Origin: Eucommia ulmoides
Taxonomy: Eukaryota > Streptophyta > Magnoliopsida > Garryales > Eucommiaceae
Assembly (NCBI GenBank): GCA_016647705.1
Contig: CM028325.1
Coordinates: 32,902,474 to 32,966,473, forward strand
DNA: 64,000 bases
Direction of reading: 5' to 3'
Part shown: one piece after another, positions 48,180-60,237 of the stretch
Numbering within the stretch: position 1 is the stretch's first letter
How the letters are laid out: each line of letters opens with the position of its first letter
Notes under the pieces: generated by a model
The model's database searches: none
Told to the model about the DNA's origin: nothing
The model's input: only the letters and a program-made list of their open reading frames with translations
Translations under genes and position numbers: made by a program

Positions 48180-49104
48180 GATCGCTATTCATGGACGTGA
48201 CACGAAATAGAGAAAATCATTGGCATGAGGTGAAGTTAATAATGAAGACATAACATCTGTAAGACACGGTCTAATCACGGTCATGTGAGTGGTATGAAGA
48301 ATCGCGATGAGGGTCAACACAATTATTGAAATAAAATGACACAATGGATAGTATGTATGCATAGTGTTAAGTTATTGGTAACACGGTGCCTGAGTATTAT
48401 GATCATGCAAAGATAAGTGTTGGGTGAATGGATACATGTACAAGGGAGGTGCAAGGCAATTATTCATATTTTGCAGATAAGGTAAAGTAATTGTTAGATG
48501 CTTTTGTGTGTTTGTCTGGACACCTATCTAAACAGATGTCAATTGTATGTGCCTAGGTAGTTTTGGGTGTCAACTATATCATGTTCTTTCTAAATCCGTG
48601 ATACCATGTTTGGGTTTAGTAGATAGAGAATATTGTTGCAACCCAGATCAAACAATTGTGTACGTTATTGTCCATCGAATATAGAGTGCCTGTGTGCTTA
48701 TTTCCATATGTTTTTTTGTTACAAATGTGTTCATTGTGGAAAAAGAATTCAATTGATTGATTGGTAGCAATGAGACCATTACTTGGCTTGAATTTTAGGA
48801 GAAACTTATGACCAAAGGACAACAAGTATGTTCAGCTCATCAAAATTAATTTTGTAAACAGTGTTATTAAGCATTTTGCTCTCCATTTTTATATTTCATT
48901 GAATTGGGAAAATTGTTATTCGTATTAATATTACAAAATTTTATATTGTTTTCAAAATAAAAAATTGAAATAACTTTAATGTGCCGAATAATACTTGATG
49001 ATTTTGAAATATGGTTGAGAGATCAATTGAATTCAGGTGTTCGGCCACCAGGATCCTGCAAAACAAAGTTATGAACAAGAGGTTTTATTCTTGGTGAAGC
49101 CCCC
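48180..49104. other. Spacer, nothing recognised
   Basis: No gene, repeat or element end was supported. The frame at 48616-48825 (minus) matches nothing I know. Confidence 0.55.
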
Positions 49105-50475
49105 TAACAGGTGTAATTTATCTACTTATTCTCAAGTCGGTTTTCTTAGTTTTAGAGTATTTTTATAGCGTTTTTATATGTTTTTATTCTTTTTGATATA
49201 AATCAGATGTGGGGGATAAAAAGGGATGAAAACATATCAATAACTATCAAATCGGATCAAGAACGGTGAAAGAACGGTGGGAAAACAAGCATAAGGGCAA
49301 AATTCTGAATTGCAGCCCACCGTGACGGCGATCATGATGCAGAGAAGGCCAATATGTTGCTGAAAACCCACCGCCGCAATGGTGAAAGAGCAGAAAGGTC
49401 TCTGATCCCACCGCCGTGTCCATTGCCGAGGCTGTGACCAAACTGACTTACCCACCGCCACGGTGGTAACTCTGCACACAGATTATACATTTATTTAGAT
49501 ATTTTTTATCCCTATTTTTTCTCCCTTTTCTCCATTCCGGCCATTAGAGAGCTCCTAGGGTTAAAATAGAGTCGAGAGGTTTTTGGGAAATGCTCAACCA
49601 AATCCGAAGGAGAAGAATACGTTGTGAAGAAGGAGAAGCGATCTCGAAGCGTTTTTAGTGTCAAATCTTTAGACTACAGCTAGTTTCTTTCGTTTCTCTC
49701 TTCATTTCTTAACTTCGGATTATGGTTTGAGCATGTTTAGCTCATTCATCATTGTATATACGGTTATGGCCGTTAGATAAATAGATTTTGTCTAGGGATT
49801 AATATATTTATGAAAATGTGGTTTTGATATCGGTGTTTCGTTTATGGTTGTTCTTTATAATTTCGATTGTATTTGCCGTGATATTATGTTTATTATGCTT
49901 AGATGGATATATTGAGAATACAGGGTTTGATACTCGGGAGAGGTAACCCTGAATTCGGACTAGGGTAAATATAACGCGACGATCCAATAACTTGGGAGGG
50001 AGTTGGAGAGTGTGCAATCAATGACATTCAGGAGAGACTCACGTGACCTAGTGTTGTTAAGACGTTGAGGGGGATCTCTTCGTTGACGCGAAATCACATA
50101 TTCACTCATCTTATACTCGGGAGAGGTGGTGAGTGAGTTTACGAATCGAGATTATCGGATAAGTCGAACGCCGTTAACGTAAACTAAATGATACAAACAC
50201 ATAGAAGTAAATAAAGTTAATTCCTAGGCAATCGATTCCCTTAAACATCTCAAAATAGTAATATAGTTTAATTCGATCAATTAGTAATTTAGTATTAGTT
50301 TTTATTAATATAAATTCCATTTTTTATCGCCTAGATAAAATTAGGTTATGACAATTACGGTACTCGATAATAATCTCAACCAATCCTTTGGACATGATAC
50401 TCTCACTCTCCCGATCTATACTAAAACTTGACTCGTACACTTGCAGTGAAAGTGGCGTGCGTAAATTACGCGCCA
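49105..50475 (+). repeat. Solo LTR of the gag-only Athila-like family, opposite orientation to the others
   Basis: This segment is the reverse complement of the family LTR: it starts AACAGGTGTAATTT (compare TGATAGGTGTAAAT) and ends with the family head in reverse (CACTTGCAGTGAAAGTGGCG). It carries the conserved family block in reverse (CGGGAGAGGTAACCCTGAAT). The flanks are CCCCC and ACCCC, a 4/5 match to a target duplication. A palindromic U3 segment is at about 49315-49470. The other members run minus; this one runs plus. Confidence 0.82.
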
Positions 50476-50476
50476 A

Positions 50477-50496
50477 CCCCCCCCCCCCCCCCCCCC
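50477..50496. repeat. Homopolymer of 20 C
   Basis: An uninterrupted C run sits at the right flank of the solo LTR, next to its ACCCC duplication. Such runs are rare in this AT-rich background. Confidence 0.97.
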
Positions 50497-51721
50497 TCCT
50501 GCATGGGAATAAGCAAGTTGTTCTCTTGTGTTAAATGTTTCAGGCAGGTAATTTGGAGTTTTTGGGTGTAGGAGTTGAGTTAGGGTTTAGTTCAAATGGT
50601 TGATTCGGGAGCTTATAGTATATTGTCTAGTTTGGTGGGCATTACTCTATGTCGATAAGTTTACCCAATTGCCCTTGTGTTTTGCTAATCTGAGCTATTT
50701 TACAAATATTTTGACCCATTTTAAATTCACTCATATTGATATTAAATTAGGTTCTTGTACCTATAGTCTATGCATATGAAGGAAATTTCTAGAAGTCCTA
50801 GGTTCAAGCCACACGTGACACATCATCAATCACGTGCTTTACACACTTCACTACCAACGAGTGACCACAAAAGAAGGCTTGAATGAGGAAATAAATGCTC
50901 GAGGAGCAATAACTGAGATCCTGTATCGACCCTCAACACTACTACAGTCAAGCTACGCTGATGGAATTAAAGAAACGAAAAACAAAAAGAAACTATGGAT
51001 TAAAAATGCTAAAAACTCACCGGAGATGAGACAGAAAGTCACCAGAGTTGGGAAATTGGGTCGTCAAAGGAAGTTGCAGAGAGTTTCAAGAAGAAGGAGA
51101 ATTCAAAAAAGTAGAAGGGGAGCAAATATGAGGACCTATCTTAATTAAATATGGGCAGCCATGTGGTAAGGAATGTCAGTCATCGCCTAGGAAGATCAAA
51201 AGGCATTTCCAGTCAAATCAACCGCACATTTAATGCTTGACAAGTCCTAGGCACGAAAAGGCAAAATGTCATGTCTCTTCAAATTTTTTATTGGAAGCCA
51301 AATTGGGTGACCAATAAGTTTTCTTCCAAGCACGTTGTCTCAACACTTCGGTTCACTTCTCCACTTACATTCCCGAGCACATTTTCTTGAGACCTCAGGA
51401 ATAGTGGACATTTGAGAAGAGAAATTTTGAGAAGTCCCAAATTCCAAGCACGTGTTACACATCATTAATCACGTGTTGGGCAAACTTCACAACCAACGAC
51501 AAGCCACAAAGGAGAGCTCCTCAGCATTACTACACCGAGTTAGAGGCTTGACACCTATTGCCTTGACTCGGGATGACGAGCTGAGGATCTTTACTATGCC
51601 ATCCCAAGCATAGTTGTAGACCCCAAGGAATGCTAGGTCATTGACATTTCTACTTAGGACACGACTCTCTAATTATGGAATGAGCAGTTACAGTTCTAAA
51701 AGAACAACCCATTACTCCGTT
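50497..51721. repeat. Repeat-like sequence with a 100-bp direct repeat, split by a copia insertion
   Basis: Blocks at about 50780-50870 and 51425-51505 share AAGTCC, CACATCAT(C/T)AATCACGTG and CACAAA(G/A)GA. Together with 58240-58520 it forms an older repeat into which the copia element 51722-58239 inserted: CATTACTCCGT continues as ACATTAGTGGGG. The lysine/arginine-rich frame at 50834-51148 shows no known domain. Confidence 0.5.
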
Positions 51722-52208
51722 TGTTGGGATTTTATTCTCTATAGATTTAAATCTATAACACCTTAATCAACATGTCAAATTATCAAGAGTTTTAATGTAC
51801 ACGTAAATTACGTACCTGGATCCATTACGATCAATTGACTTCTAATGTGGAATCCTGTGACAATCGATTACGAGAAGAACACGAATCGGGTGGGTACGTG
51901 GTCTTCCTCAATAGGATTCACGATTCACTTTCAGATGGGGAGAAGTGAGCCGTCAAGATGATTTGGTATTATTAGGGACCATAACCCTAATATTATGTAT
52001 TTATAGGTGTGATTAGGGTTCTCATAATCCCCTAATCACCCCAATAGTTTCCGATATCTATTCATTTAATCCACATTCTTTTAAGTAGTCTATGAGTTTA
52101 TCCAAATTAATTAGATCACTTAATTTTAGTCCATTAAATTTAAATAACAAATATAATTGTGTATTATATGTTGTTCAAAATTAGATTAGGAAATAAAATT
52201 TCCGAACA
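51722..52208 (-). repeat. 3' LTR of the copia element (487 bp)
   Basis: It starts TGTTGGGATTTTATTCTCTA and ends AATTTCCGAACA on the plus strand. Confidence 0.85.
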
Positions 52209-53024
52209 ATCTCCTACTTGGGCTATATATTATTCCTGAAATAGTTATATCACAAAATTCCTTAGGCACGCATCCGTATGCTATTTATCCTTAACAATCT
52301 GGTCCATCTCACATACTAGCAAAGAAATTACTACAACTTATATCACAATACAATTGTGACTAAACCACAATGATCACCATACCAATACACTCAATGACAT
52401 AGATTAAATGTGGATGAGTAGCATGAAAATTACATGTAATGTAATATCAGACATGCTTATTTCCAACTGATCCAACTTTAATCTTTAGTGAGATCAATCC
52501 TTAGTCTTTTTTTCCTTATGTTAAACCACAATTAGAAAGAATATATTCAGAGTAAATAAAAATTTAATCCATCAATTTTATTCTGCAGAAATCAAATATA
52601 CGTATCTAATAAAAGAACATGTACCAAACACGAACTCCCACCAAACTAGTGAGATCATATCTATACGAGCAGTGTGCTCATGAAATACCTTAGGTGACAA
52701 ACCTTTAGTAAGCGGATTCACAATCATGGAGTTTGTTATCATATGTTCTATATATACAATCTTACTTTAAATTCTCTCTTGAGCATCCAAAAACTTGATC
52801 AGAATCAGAATACCCAATGATCTTCAAATGATCTGTCTTCCGATAAGTGAGCATGTAATCTTTTGTTTTCTATAAATAACTTATAACCCGTTTAGCTGGT
52901 TTCTAATGATCCATTCCAGGGTTACTTAAGTATCTACCAACATTTCAAATATGAACGCTAAATCCGCAAGCGTACATACTTGAGCGTACACAAGGCTCCC
53001 TTATGCCGACGCATAAATAATATT

Positions 53025-53270
53025 CTATATCTCTTTCTTTGCCAACTCATTCTTGGGGCATTGAGTAAAACTAAACATGTCTCCTTTAGCAACAAGAGTA
53101 TTTCCTAGTGCACAATATTTCATGCCATATCTAGCATGCACATTATCAATATAACTCTTTTGTGATGACCCAAAGGTACCCCAAGAGCAATCTCGGTGTA
53201 TCTTTATTTCTAATACAAAAGAAATGTTTCCAAGATAATTCTTAGTTAAAAATATCTTGGTTTCATGCAA
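53025..53270 (-). pseudogene. pol: Reverse transcriptase fragment of the copia element
   Basis: It contains LGNISFVLEIKIHRD followed by QKSYIDNVHARYGMKYC, the late RT motifs of plant copia elements. Fossil, broken. Confidence 0.75.
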
Positions 53271-53755
53271 TAAACCTATATTGTTGCCGCTATCAATGTG
53301 TCATTGACATACCATACTGGAAATAAGGAATTTACTCTCACTAAACTTGTGGTATACACATTCATCAACTTCATTTACCTCAAAACCATATGAGACAATG
53401 ATTTGATGAAATTTGTGACACTATTTGTGGGAAGCTTGTTTGATACCATAGATGGATTTCTTTAACTTGCAAACTATAGACTTTAACTCATCCTTCGTGG
53501 CATCAATCCATTTTTGAGAGTCAGAACTACGCATGGCTTGACAGAAGTTGATTGAGTCATCTTCTATTAAATCAACACCATCCTCATGTTATTGGAGAGA
53601 GACGATATATTCATCCGAAATCTCACTTCTATACTCTAGTGGATCTCTTTCATGACACTTCTTGAGGTTGTTGAGTTTGTTCTGTAGGGGTTATTTGAGG
53701 AAGAATCTCATTATTGTCTTGGTTTGGAACAATGTCAGGAAAAAAGAGCCTGAAC

Positions 53756-54670
53756 CTAAATATTGTTATCTAGAGTCGGAACAATGTCTTTAATAACGTA
53801 GTATAGAGATCTGATCACTGTCAATAACATGTTCTCATTCGAAGAAAACTGTTTCGTGAACAGTAATAGGTACAGATACCTAATCACCTTCAATAGCAGA
53901 TTCTTCTTTAAAGACAACATTTGTTCTTTTTCCCCCTCAAACTCAACACGCTCAAGGAATCTCACATTTCCCGTTTCAAAGAAGGATCTTGATGTGGGAT
54001 CGTAAAACTTAAATCCTCTTGATTGTTTAGTGTACCCAACAAAGCAACAACTAACTATTATCGAGTCTAGTTTTAATTTATTTGGCTTGCAAGGCCTTTC
54101 CTCACCAGGACAACCCCAAAAATGTAAATGTCTTATGCTAGGTTTTACGCCTAACCACAGTTCATAAGGGATTTTAGCCACCGCTTTACTTGGTACCCTA
54201 TTCAAGATATATGTTGCAGTCTTAAGTGCTTCTACCCAAAGTGATTCTAGTAAAAAAGAATGAATTATTATACTTCTTACTATATCCTTAAGCGTTTTAT
54301 TTCGTCTCTAAACAACATAGTTCATGCCAGGTTTGCCCGACATGGTGTATTGTGGGGCGATTCCGCATTTCTTTAGGAATTTAGCGAATGGTATTGGACA
54401 TTATTTTTCTGATCTGTTAAATCTCCCATAGTATTTATCACCATGGTTTGATTTGACAATTTTAGTTTTCTTTCCAAGATGAAGTTCAACTTTAGCTTTG
54501 AAAGACTTAATTAAGTCCAAGGTTTGAGAATTCTCATGAATCAAATATAGGTACCCATAATGAGAGTAGTCTTCTATTAATGTAATAAAATACTGTTGTC
54601 CATTCCAAGATGTCATAGGGAATGGTCCGCAGTACGTATTAGTTCTAAGACACCGGAGCTCCATTGGCAT
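53756..54670 (-). pseudogene. pol: Integrase region of the copia element
   Basis: Segment 54401-54670 carries YCGPFPMTSWNGQQYFITLI followed by DYSHYGYLYL, the catalytic core entry of copia integrases. Segment 53756-54205 carries KIPYELWLGVKPSIRHLHFWGC and the integrase tail. Fossil, broken. Confidence 0.8.
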
Positions 54671-54909
54671 CCAATTTTCTTATATTTATCTGTTTCCCCT
54701 TTACTCATTAAATACAAAATTTGAAATTTGTTAAATCAAGGGGATCAAGAATACTGTCAGAAACAAACATCTCTATTCACTGTTTAAAGATATGTCCTAG
54801 GCGTCTGTGCCAAAGTATGACAGAATTTTCATTAGCTAATTTGCATTTTGTACCACAATTAGTTATCTGCAAGGTTTCATTATGTGAATCTCAAAAAATA
54901 CGTAGGTTA

Positions 54910-55941
54910 TTATTTCCAAATGAACAAGAAAAAACCAAATTTATCCAAAGTAGAAATATAAACTAAATACTGTCTAAATAATGGTATTATATATGTCTCT
55001 TTCAAATCCAAAAAGTAACCAGTCTTTAAGGATAATCTAAAAGTCTCAATTACCTCAATAAAAACTATTTTGCCATTGTCCATATAGATGCATCTTTTAG
55101 CATCAATTGGCTTTCGGCTCCATAGGCAACCGTACATAGGCACACTTATATGAGTAGTAGCACCAGAAACTACCCACCAAGTGCGACTAGGTACAAAAGC
55201 TAAATTAACCTCAGAACAAATTAGAGTGAAAAACATTCTCTTCTTTAGATGCCATGTGGCGTACTTGGAACACTCTATTTTTATATGTCCAGCTTTCTTG
55301 CAAAAGAAACAGGTAAAATGTTGATCCTGATTCTTTTGCAATTTGGACTGTTGTTTTCCAACTGCAACTTGATGACCTTTATCTCTTTATCGTTTCTTAC
55401 CCTTAGAGGTAGTAGCTAAGTGAGCACTTTTTGTCATTTTTTACTTAATTATTTTCTTCTTATTGCACACAGTCAGATATGAGCTCATTAAGAGACCATT
55501 TATCCTTTCGAGTATTATAACTCATCATAAAAGGACTGTATTGTGTAGGAAGAAAAATGAGTACTAAATGCATGTGCTAGTCTTTAGATAGTTCTAACTT
55601 TAGTGTCTTTAGTTCCGAAGAGACATTAGACATTTTCATAATGTACTTCTTTACGTTTCCTTTTCCATTTATACTTTATTGAGATAAGATTAGCTAAAAA
55701 CATACTCATCTCTGCCTTTTCGTTTTTAACAAAATGTTTTTCTATTTCCTTAAGGGAACGTCTCAGTAGTTACCTTATTTGATATACCGCCCTTGAATGT
55801 TTTCGGAACGTTGTGTTGGATCATTATAAGATTTATGCGATTAGAACGGTTCCACCTCTCATATTCCCTTTTATCCTCAGGAGAACTTTCTTCAGTGAGA
55901 GGTGAAGGTTGTTCTTTCCTTAGCGTAAAGTCAAAATCCAC
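54910..55941 (-). pseudogene. gag: Gag and protease region of the copia element
   Basis: Segment 54910-55341 has a CCHC zinc knuckle (CFFCKKAGHIKIEC), then WWVVSGATTHIS, a form of the copia protease active-site region. Segment 55750-55941 has the copia gag start LTEESSPEDKREYERWNRSN. Fossil, broken. Confidence 0.8.
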
Positions 55942-56224
55942 CCAGCCGAGAACGATTGAAATGTTTTATCTCTAATCCTTAAGGTTCGTGCCATTAAACA
56001 CTGGAATGGAATTTATGTTGGTAGTAATAGTAGCAGTAACTAATCAGAAAACAAAATAAACAAGCACACATACAAGCATACCATAAAATAATAAAATAAG
56101 ACATGAAAAATTAATCTAAATTTGGGGACCCATCTCAAGATACCTAACATAACATTAATTCCTAATCTTTGGACAGAAGAATTAACTGTAATTAGTACTC
56201 TCAGCACAAGAATTAAATGTTAAC

Positions 56225-56705
56225 AATAGGTCTTGTCAAACAATAAGCCTTTCTTTGGACCGACTTATTTTTCACATAGAAACTTGATAATCATCACACA
56301 TTTATTTCTGCATATATGTTTATTATTTGGCCAAACAATAACCTTCATTTGGGCCGACTATTGATTGCATATATAATAACCATATTAATTCTCAAACAAT
56401 GTCTATTATTTAGTTAAACGATAACATTTCTTTAGGCCGATTATGGTTCGCATAAACAACAAATATCAAATTAATATTTATTATTTGGCCAAACAATAAC
56501 CTTTATTTGAGCTGGTTATTATTCGTATAAATAATAATCATCCAATTAATATTCATTATTTTGCCAAACAATAACCTTCCTTTGGACCGGTTATTACTTG
56601 CATAAATAACAAACATTAACAACCACCAATGTTTATTATTTGGCTGAACAGTAGTATTCCTTTGGGTTGGCTATTGTTTGCATAAATAACAAACATTAAC
56701 ATCCT
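56225..56705. repeat. Leader tandem repeat, unit about 75 bp, about six copies
   Basis: The units contain TTATTATTTGGCCAAACAAT and AACCTT, then a GGGCCGA(C/T)TATT line, at spacings of 70-84 bp (for example 56328, 56402, 56486, 56556, 56629). The array lies between the gag start and the 5' LTR. Confidence 0.85.
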
Positions 56706-56789
56706 AATATCCCAAAATAAAATAAACTGCATAATAGATATTACTTTGGTAACATATTGTTTGATTTTAATTTATTTCAAGATATAAGA

Positions 56790-57480
56790 TTATGTTAGTC
56801 GACCGTCCTTAAGGTCCGTTGATTGAATGCCATGCAACGAGTTAAAGTTTTCGACGTTGGGGCATTTAATCGGTCAACTGATCCTTAAAATTCAACTGAT
56901 TGGATCTGTCCTTAAGCCGTCGGTTGACCAACCATGAAGGTCCGGTCGACCGATCGATATCCCAAGAAAGAGTTGGGATCCTGAATTAATCGGTCGACCG
57001 ATCAAAAAGGTTCGGTCGACTGAAATTGGGCAACCTTGGCATCCTGTATCGATCGGTTGACCGACTATAAAGGGTCGATCGACCGATCGATCAGAACCCA
57101 AAAATGGCATCCTAAATTAGTTGGTCAACTGACCGTAAAGGGTAGGTTAACTGATCGATCCAGAGCCAAAAATGCTCCTTTACAAAATTGGTTGACCGAT
57201 TCCTAAGAATCTGTTGACTGACTCAACCTTAATTTAATTAGATCTAATTTCAATCCCAATTTTGAATATGATTCAATTCAATCTTGGGAAAACTCAAAAA
57301 AAAAAAAAAAAAAAAAAAAGTTGTAGATCTCGTTTTGAGCTTTCCACAAAATTTTGAGTTACCTCAATCGAATTTCGTATGAAAAAGTTATGGTCGAAAT
57401 ACGAACACCTGCCAAAATTGTCCGAACCCTCTCTGAATAGATCGGTTGACCTACCAAAAAAGGTCGGTCGACCGACCTGT
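56790..57480. repeat. Leader palindrome array with TCGGTCGACCGA core
   Basis: Blocks of about 69 bp, clearest at 56967, 57036 and 57104, each carry a GGCATCCTG line followed by one or two palindromes such as ATCGGTCGACCGAT or TTGGTCAACTGA. Further single copies are at 57195-57215 and 57440-57475. Confidence 0.8.
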
Positions 57481-57749
57481 CCAAATCTGGTTCGGTTCTT
57501 ACATTTTTGTGGTGAAAAGACTCCAAATAATCCAAAATTTAGGTTTTTTTTTTTTTTTTAGATTCATAATATTTAGCAAGAAATCATATAAATCATACAA
57601 AAACACATAAAAATAAACCTTAATGTTTTCTCTTACTATTTTCACAAATAAGTAAACTTTAATGGAGAAAACACAAACTTTAAAATTATACAAACTTGAA
57701 AAACTCAAGAACCGTAATGATTTAACATGAAGTAGGATCTGATATCACT

Positions 57750-58239
57750 TTTTGGGATTTTATTCACTATAGATTTAAATCTATAACATCTTAATCAACA
57801 TGTCAAATCACCAAGAGTTCTAATGTACACATAAATTATTTATCTAGATCCATTATGATCAATTGACTTCTGATGTAGAATCCTGTGACAATCGATCACG
57901 AGAAGAACACGGATCGAGTGGGTACGTGGTCTTCCTCAATGGGATTCACGATTCACTTCCAAATGGGGAAAAATGAGCCGTCATTACGATTTGGTATTAT
58001 TAAGGATCATAACCCTAATATTGTGTATTTATATGGTGTGATTAGGGTTACTATAATTCCTTAATCACCCCAACAGTTTTCAGTATCTACTCATTTAACC
58101 CACATTCTTTTAAGTAGTCTATGGTTTTATCCAAATTAATTAGATCACTTAATTTTAGTCCATTAAATTTAAATAGAAAATATAATTGTGTTAATAACAT
58201 GTTGCCCAAAATTTGATTAGGAAATAAAATTTCCTAACA
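57750..58239 (-). repeat. 5' LTR of the copia element (490 bp)
   Basis: It starts TTTGGGATTTTATTCACT and ends AATTTCCTAACA on the plus strand; it is homologous to 51722-52208. Confidence 0.85.
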
Positions 58240-58628
58240 CCATATCCCAACAAATCTGCAACATTAGTGGGGATGAATCAGGATTCATGGAAGACTTGCC
58301 TGCAAAATAAATCTTCCACCTCATACAAATACTACAAGCGAGTTTGGCCATATATGTTCACTAATTTCTTAGCCATTGCTCTGACAAAATCCTTCCAGAA
58401 AACTCTCATGATTCTCACACTAGAGGTGTAAAGCTAATAGACCTACCCTCAGTGCATTATTTGGCATGAACCCAAGTTAAGAACTTATTCAGAAGAGAAA
58501 TTGAGAACTTATTCCGATGAGAAATTGTTCATGTTTTATTTTGTTACATTCCCGTGAAGGTTAATTATCTAAGCAAGGAGGAAGGCAAAAGACGGGGAAT
58601 AAATTCTTAGAAGTTCTATTTTTTGTGA
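58240..58628. repeat. Right side of the split older repeat
   Basis: It continues 50497-51721 beyond the copia element and shares AATACTACAAG, CACTAGAGGTGTAA and ACCCTCAGTGCATTA with 41930-42090. Confidence 0.5.
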
Positions 58629-59214
58629 TCAATTAATTCCATTGTCTGCCGCAAGTAACCTTTGCCTTGCATCCACGGCCTGCAATATGCACAAATTTTA
58701 GAAAACATCTCTGTAAAAAAACCCATAATTATAAAAATAAAATTTCAAAGAATAAGTTCAAAAGTACACTGAAAAAAGGAAGTAATAACCTATTTTTTTT
58801 CCATTTTGTACAACTTGTGATGAGGTAGAGGAGTGTAGCTTGAATGGTTGCTCCAGTTGTTAGTCCGGTCCAAAGGCCTTTCGCCTTTAGACTAAGAACA
58901 AAACACGACACCACAGACACCGGAACCCCGCCATATAATAAGCAGCGAGGTTTACATATGCCCCCATATGCTGCAACCCACTTCCTCTAGCAGCACCTAA
59001 CATATATATATTTAAAACAAAAAATCACTTAGGCATAGTTTTGGTGACGTTTTTATTTTTTTTCTTTTTCAGTTACTTAAACAAACAAGTTAAGACAGGA
59101 TTGTTGAAGTGGAGAAATACAATTGGGACGATATGTGATCGTAGGATACCGTTGAAACTCAATTTTTTTTTTTACAAAACTGCAACAAGACTAGTACTTT
59201 TGTATGGTTCATAA

Positions 59215-59473
59215 TGTTGGACAAAAAAAATAAAACATGTCTAGAAAATTGGTGTGACAGAAACAATGATGCTACAATGGATAAGTAGAAAACCGAGAAT
59301 AGATAACTTAACCGTTGTGTTAATGTAATAACGGGCTTGGTCCACATGGCCCATTAGGACAAAACCCTAACCCCTACTTTATCTATAAATACATGTGTAT
59401 AGCTTGTAGTCTATGTATCTTTTATCATAATATCAATACATGATTTATTCCCCACTTCTCAATTATCTTAACA
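59215..59473 (+). repeat. LTR-like segment, possible solo LTR
   Basis: It starts TGTTGGACAAAA and ends ATCTTAACA, with TATA-like TCTATAAATACATGTG at about 59382 and a GGGCTTGGTCCACATGGCCC line upstream, an LTR-like layout (about 259 bp). No matching copy or target duplication was found. It lies in the gap between the MATE exons. Confidence 0.4.
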
Positions 59474-59539
59474 CGTTGCACTTTAATCTACCACCACGGC
59501 CATAAATGGTGATAAAAATCTCATAAGAGGACAAAATGC

Positions 59540-59585
59540 AAAATAGTCTAACTACAGGGGATAAAGTGTAATTAATCCTAAAAAA
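59540..59585. mobile_element. Half of an AGGGTTAAT-type MITE
   Basis: AACTACAGGGGATAAAGTGT and AATTAATCCTA resemble the right end of the MITE at 42364-42566. No second end was found. Confidence 0.4.
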
Positions 59586-59831
59586 TATTATATTGAGACT
59601 AAATTTTTGTAAATAGATATAGGGTGTCGTAGACTCTTAGGTACCTGAACTAAAAAATAAGTGGTATTTTAGATATTATGAAAAATGATAAATGACATTG
59701 TTGATATTTGTTAAAATAACGGAACATTTCATATTTAAACGGTTAATATAAATTATGATATAAAATAAAAATTTCAACGAAAAATTTGTTAATTTTTCTT
59801 TTATTAAAATGTAAATTTCGTTATTTACAAG

Positions 59832-60237
59832 GTTGGTCAGCAATTGCTGCAAAATTACCAGGGAGGTTAGACAATGAGATAAAAAATTACTGCCACACCA
59901 TCTCAAGAAACTCCCCAACCGCAGCAAGATTGCATCCAAAGTTGCTGAAACTCTCCAATCCACAGCTAAAGAAAATGCATTGTAAATCAAAGAATTGTTA
60001 TTGTTCGAAGCCAGTTCAAACGGAGAAGACTCGGTCATTGGAAAGCTAGCTGTTGATTCTCCGGCCAATGGAATTTCAAGAATCTCTTCCGGTGAAGCCT
60101 CCTCCTTGAGCTCCGACTCTGCAATGACAAGGTAGAATATTGCGGAAGAGTGTGAAATCTGCTGAATTTCTCAGAGATTTCTGGACTGAGCCTTTTTTGC
60201 TGGACGAAGAGACAACAGACAATAATAGTAATTACTT
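59832..60237 (+). pseudogene. R2R3-MYB transcription-factor last-exon relic
   Basis: After an intron-acceptor-like ATTTACAAG, the frame from 59834 reads WSAIAAKLPGRLDNEIKNY and then CHTISRNS. This is the last helix of an R2R3-MYB R3 repeat; R3 normally continues NYWNTH, so the last Trp position is Cys here. The frame ends in TAG at 60047-60049. Further on, in another frame near 60170-60215, RDFWTEPFLLDE resembles the FWTEPF tail found in many R2R3-MYB proteins. The two parts are out of frame, and no R2 exon is seen upstream, so this is a decayed gene piece. It sits antisense between MATE exons. MYB factors bind DNA and regulate secondary metabolism or development; no function is claimed here. 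Family confidence is high, status moderate. Confidence 0.82.

Larger units (their letters stand above)
51722..58239 (-). mobile_element. Ty1/copia element with a long repeat-rich 5' leader
   Basis: LTRs are 51722-52208 and 57750-58239 (about 9% different by eye). The minus-strand purine tract CAAGTAGGAGAT (52209-52220) and a Met-tRNA-like primer site (57736-57749) set the orientation. On the minus strand the order is gag (about 54910-55941), integrase (53756-54670) and reverse transcriptase (53025 onward), the copia order. The 5' leader is about 1.8 kb and carries two tandem arrays. Flanks do not give a clear 5-bp duplication. Broken, with many breaks. Confidence 0.85.

Noticed and set aside
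50834-51148. Lysine/arginine-rich frame of 104 codons
   Set aside because: Basic composition without domain, inside a decayed repeat, so not called as a gene.
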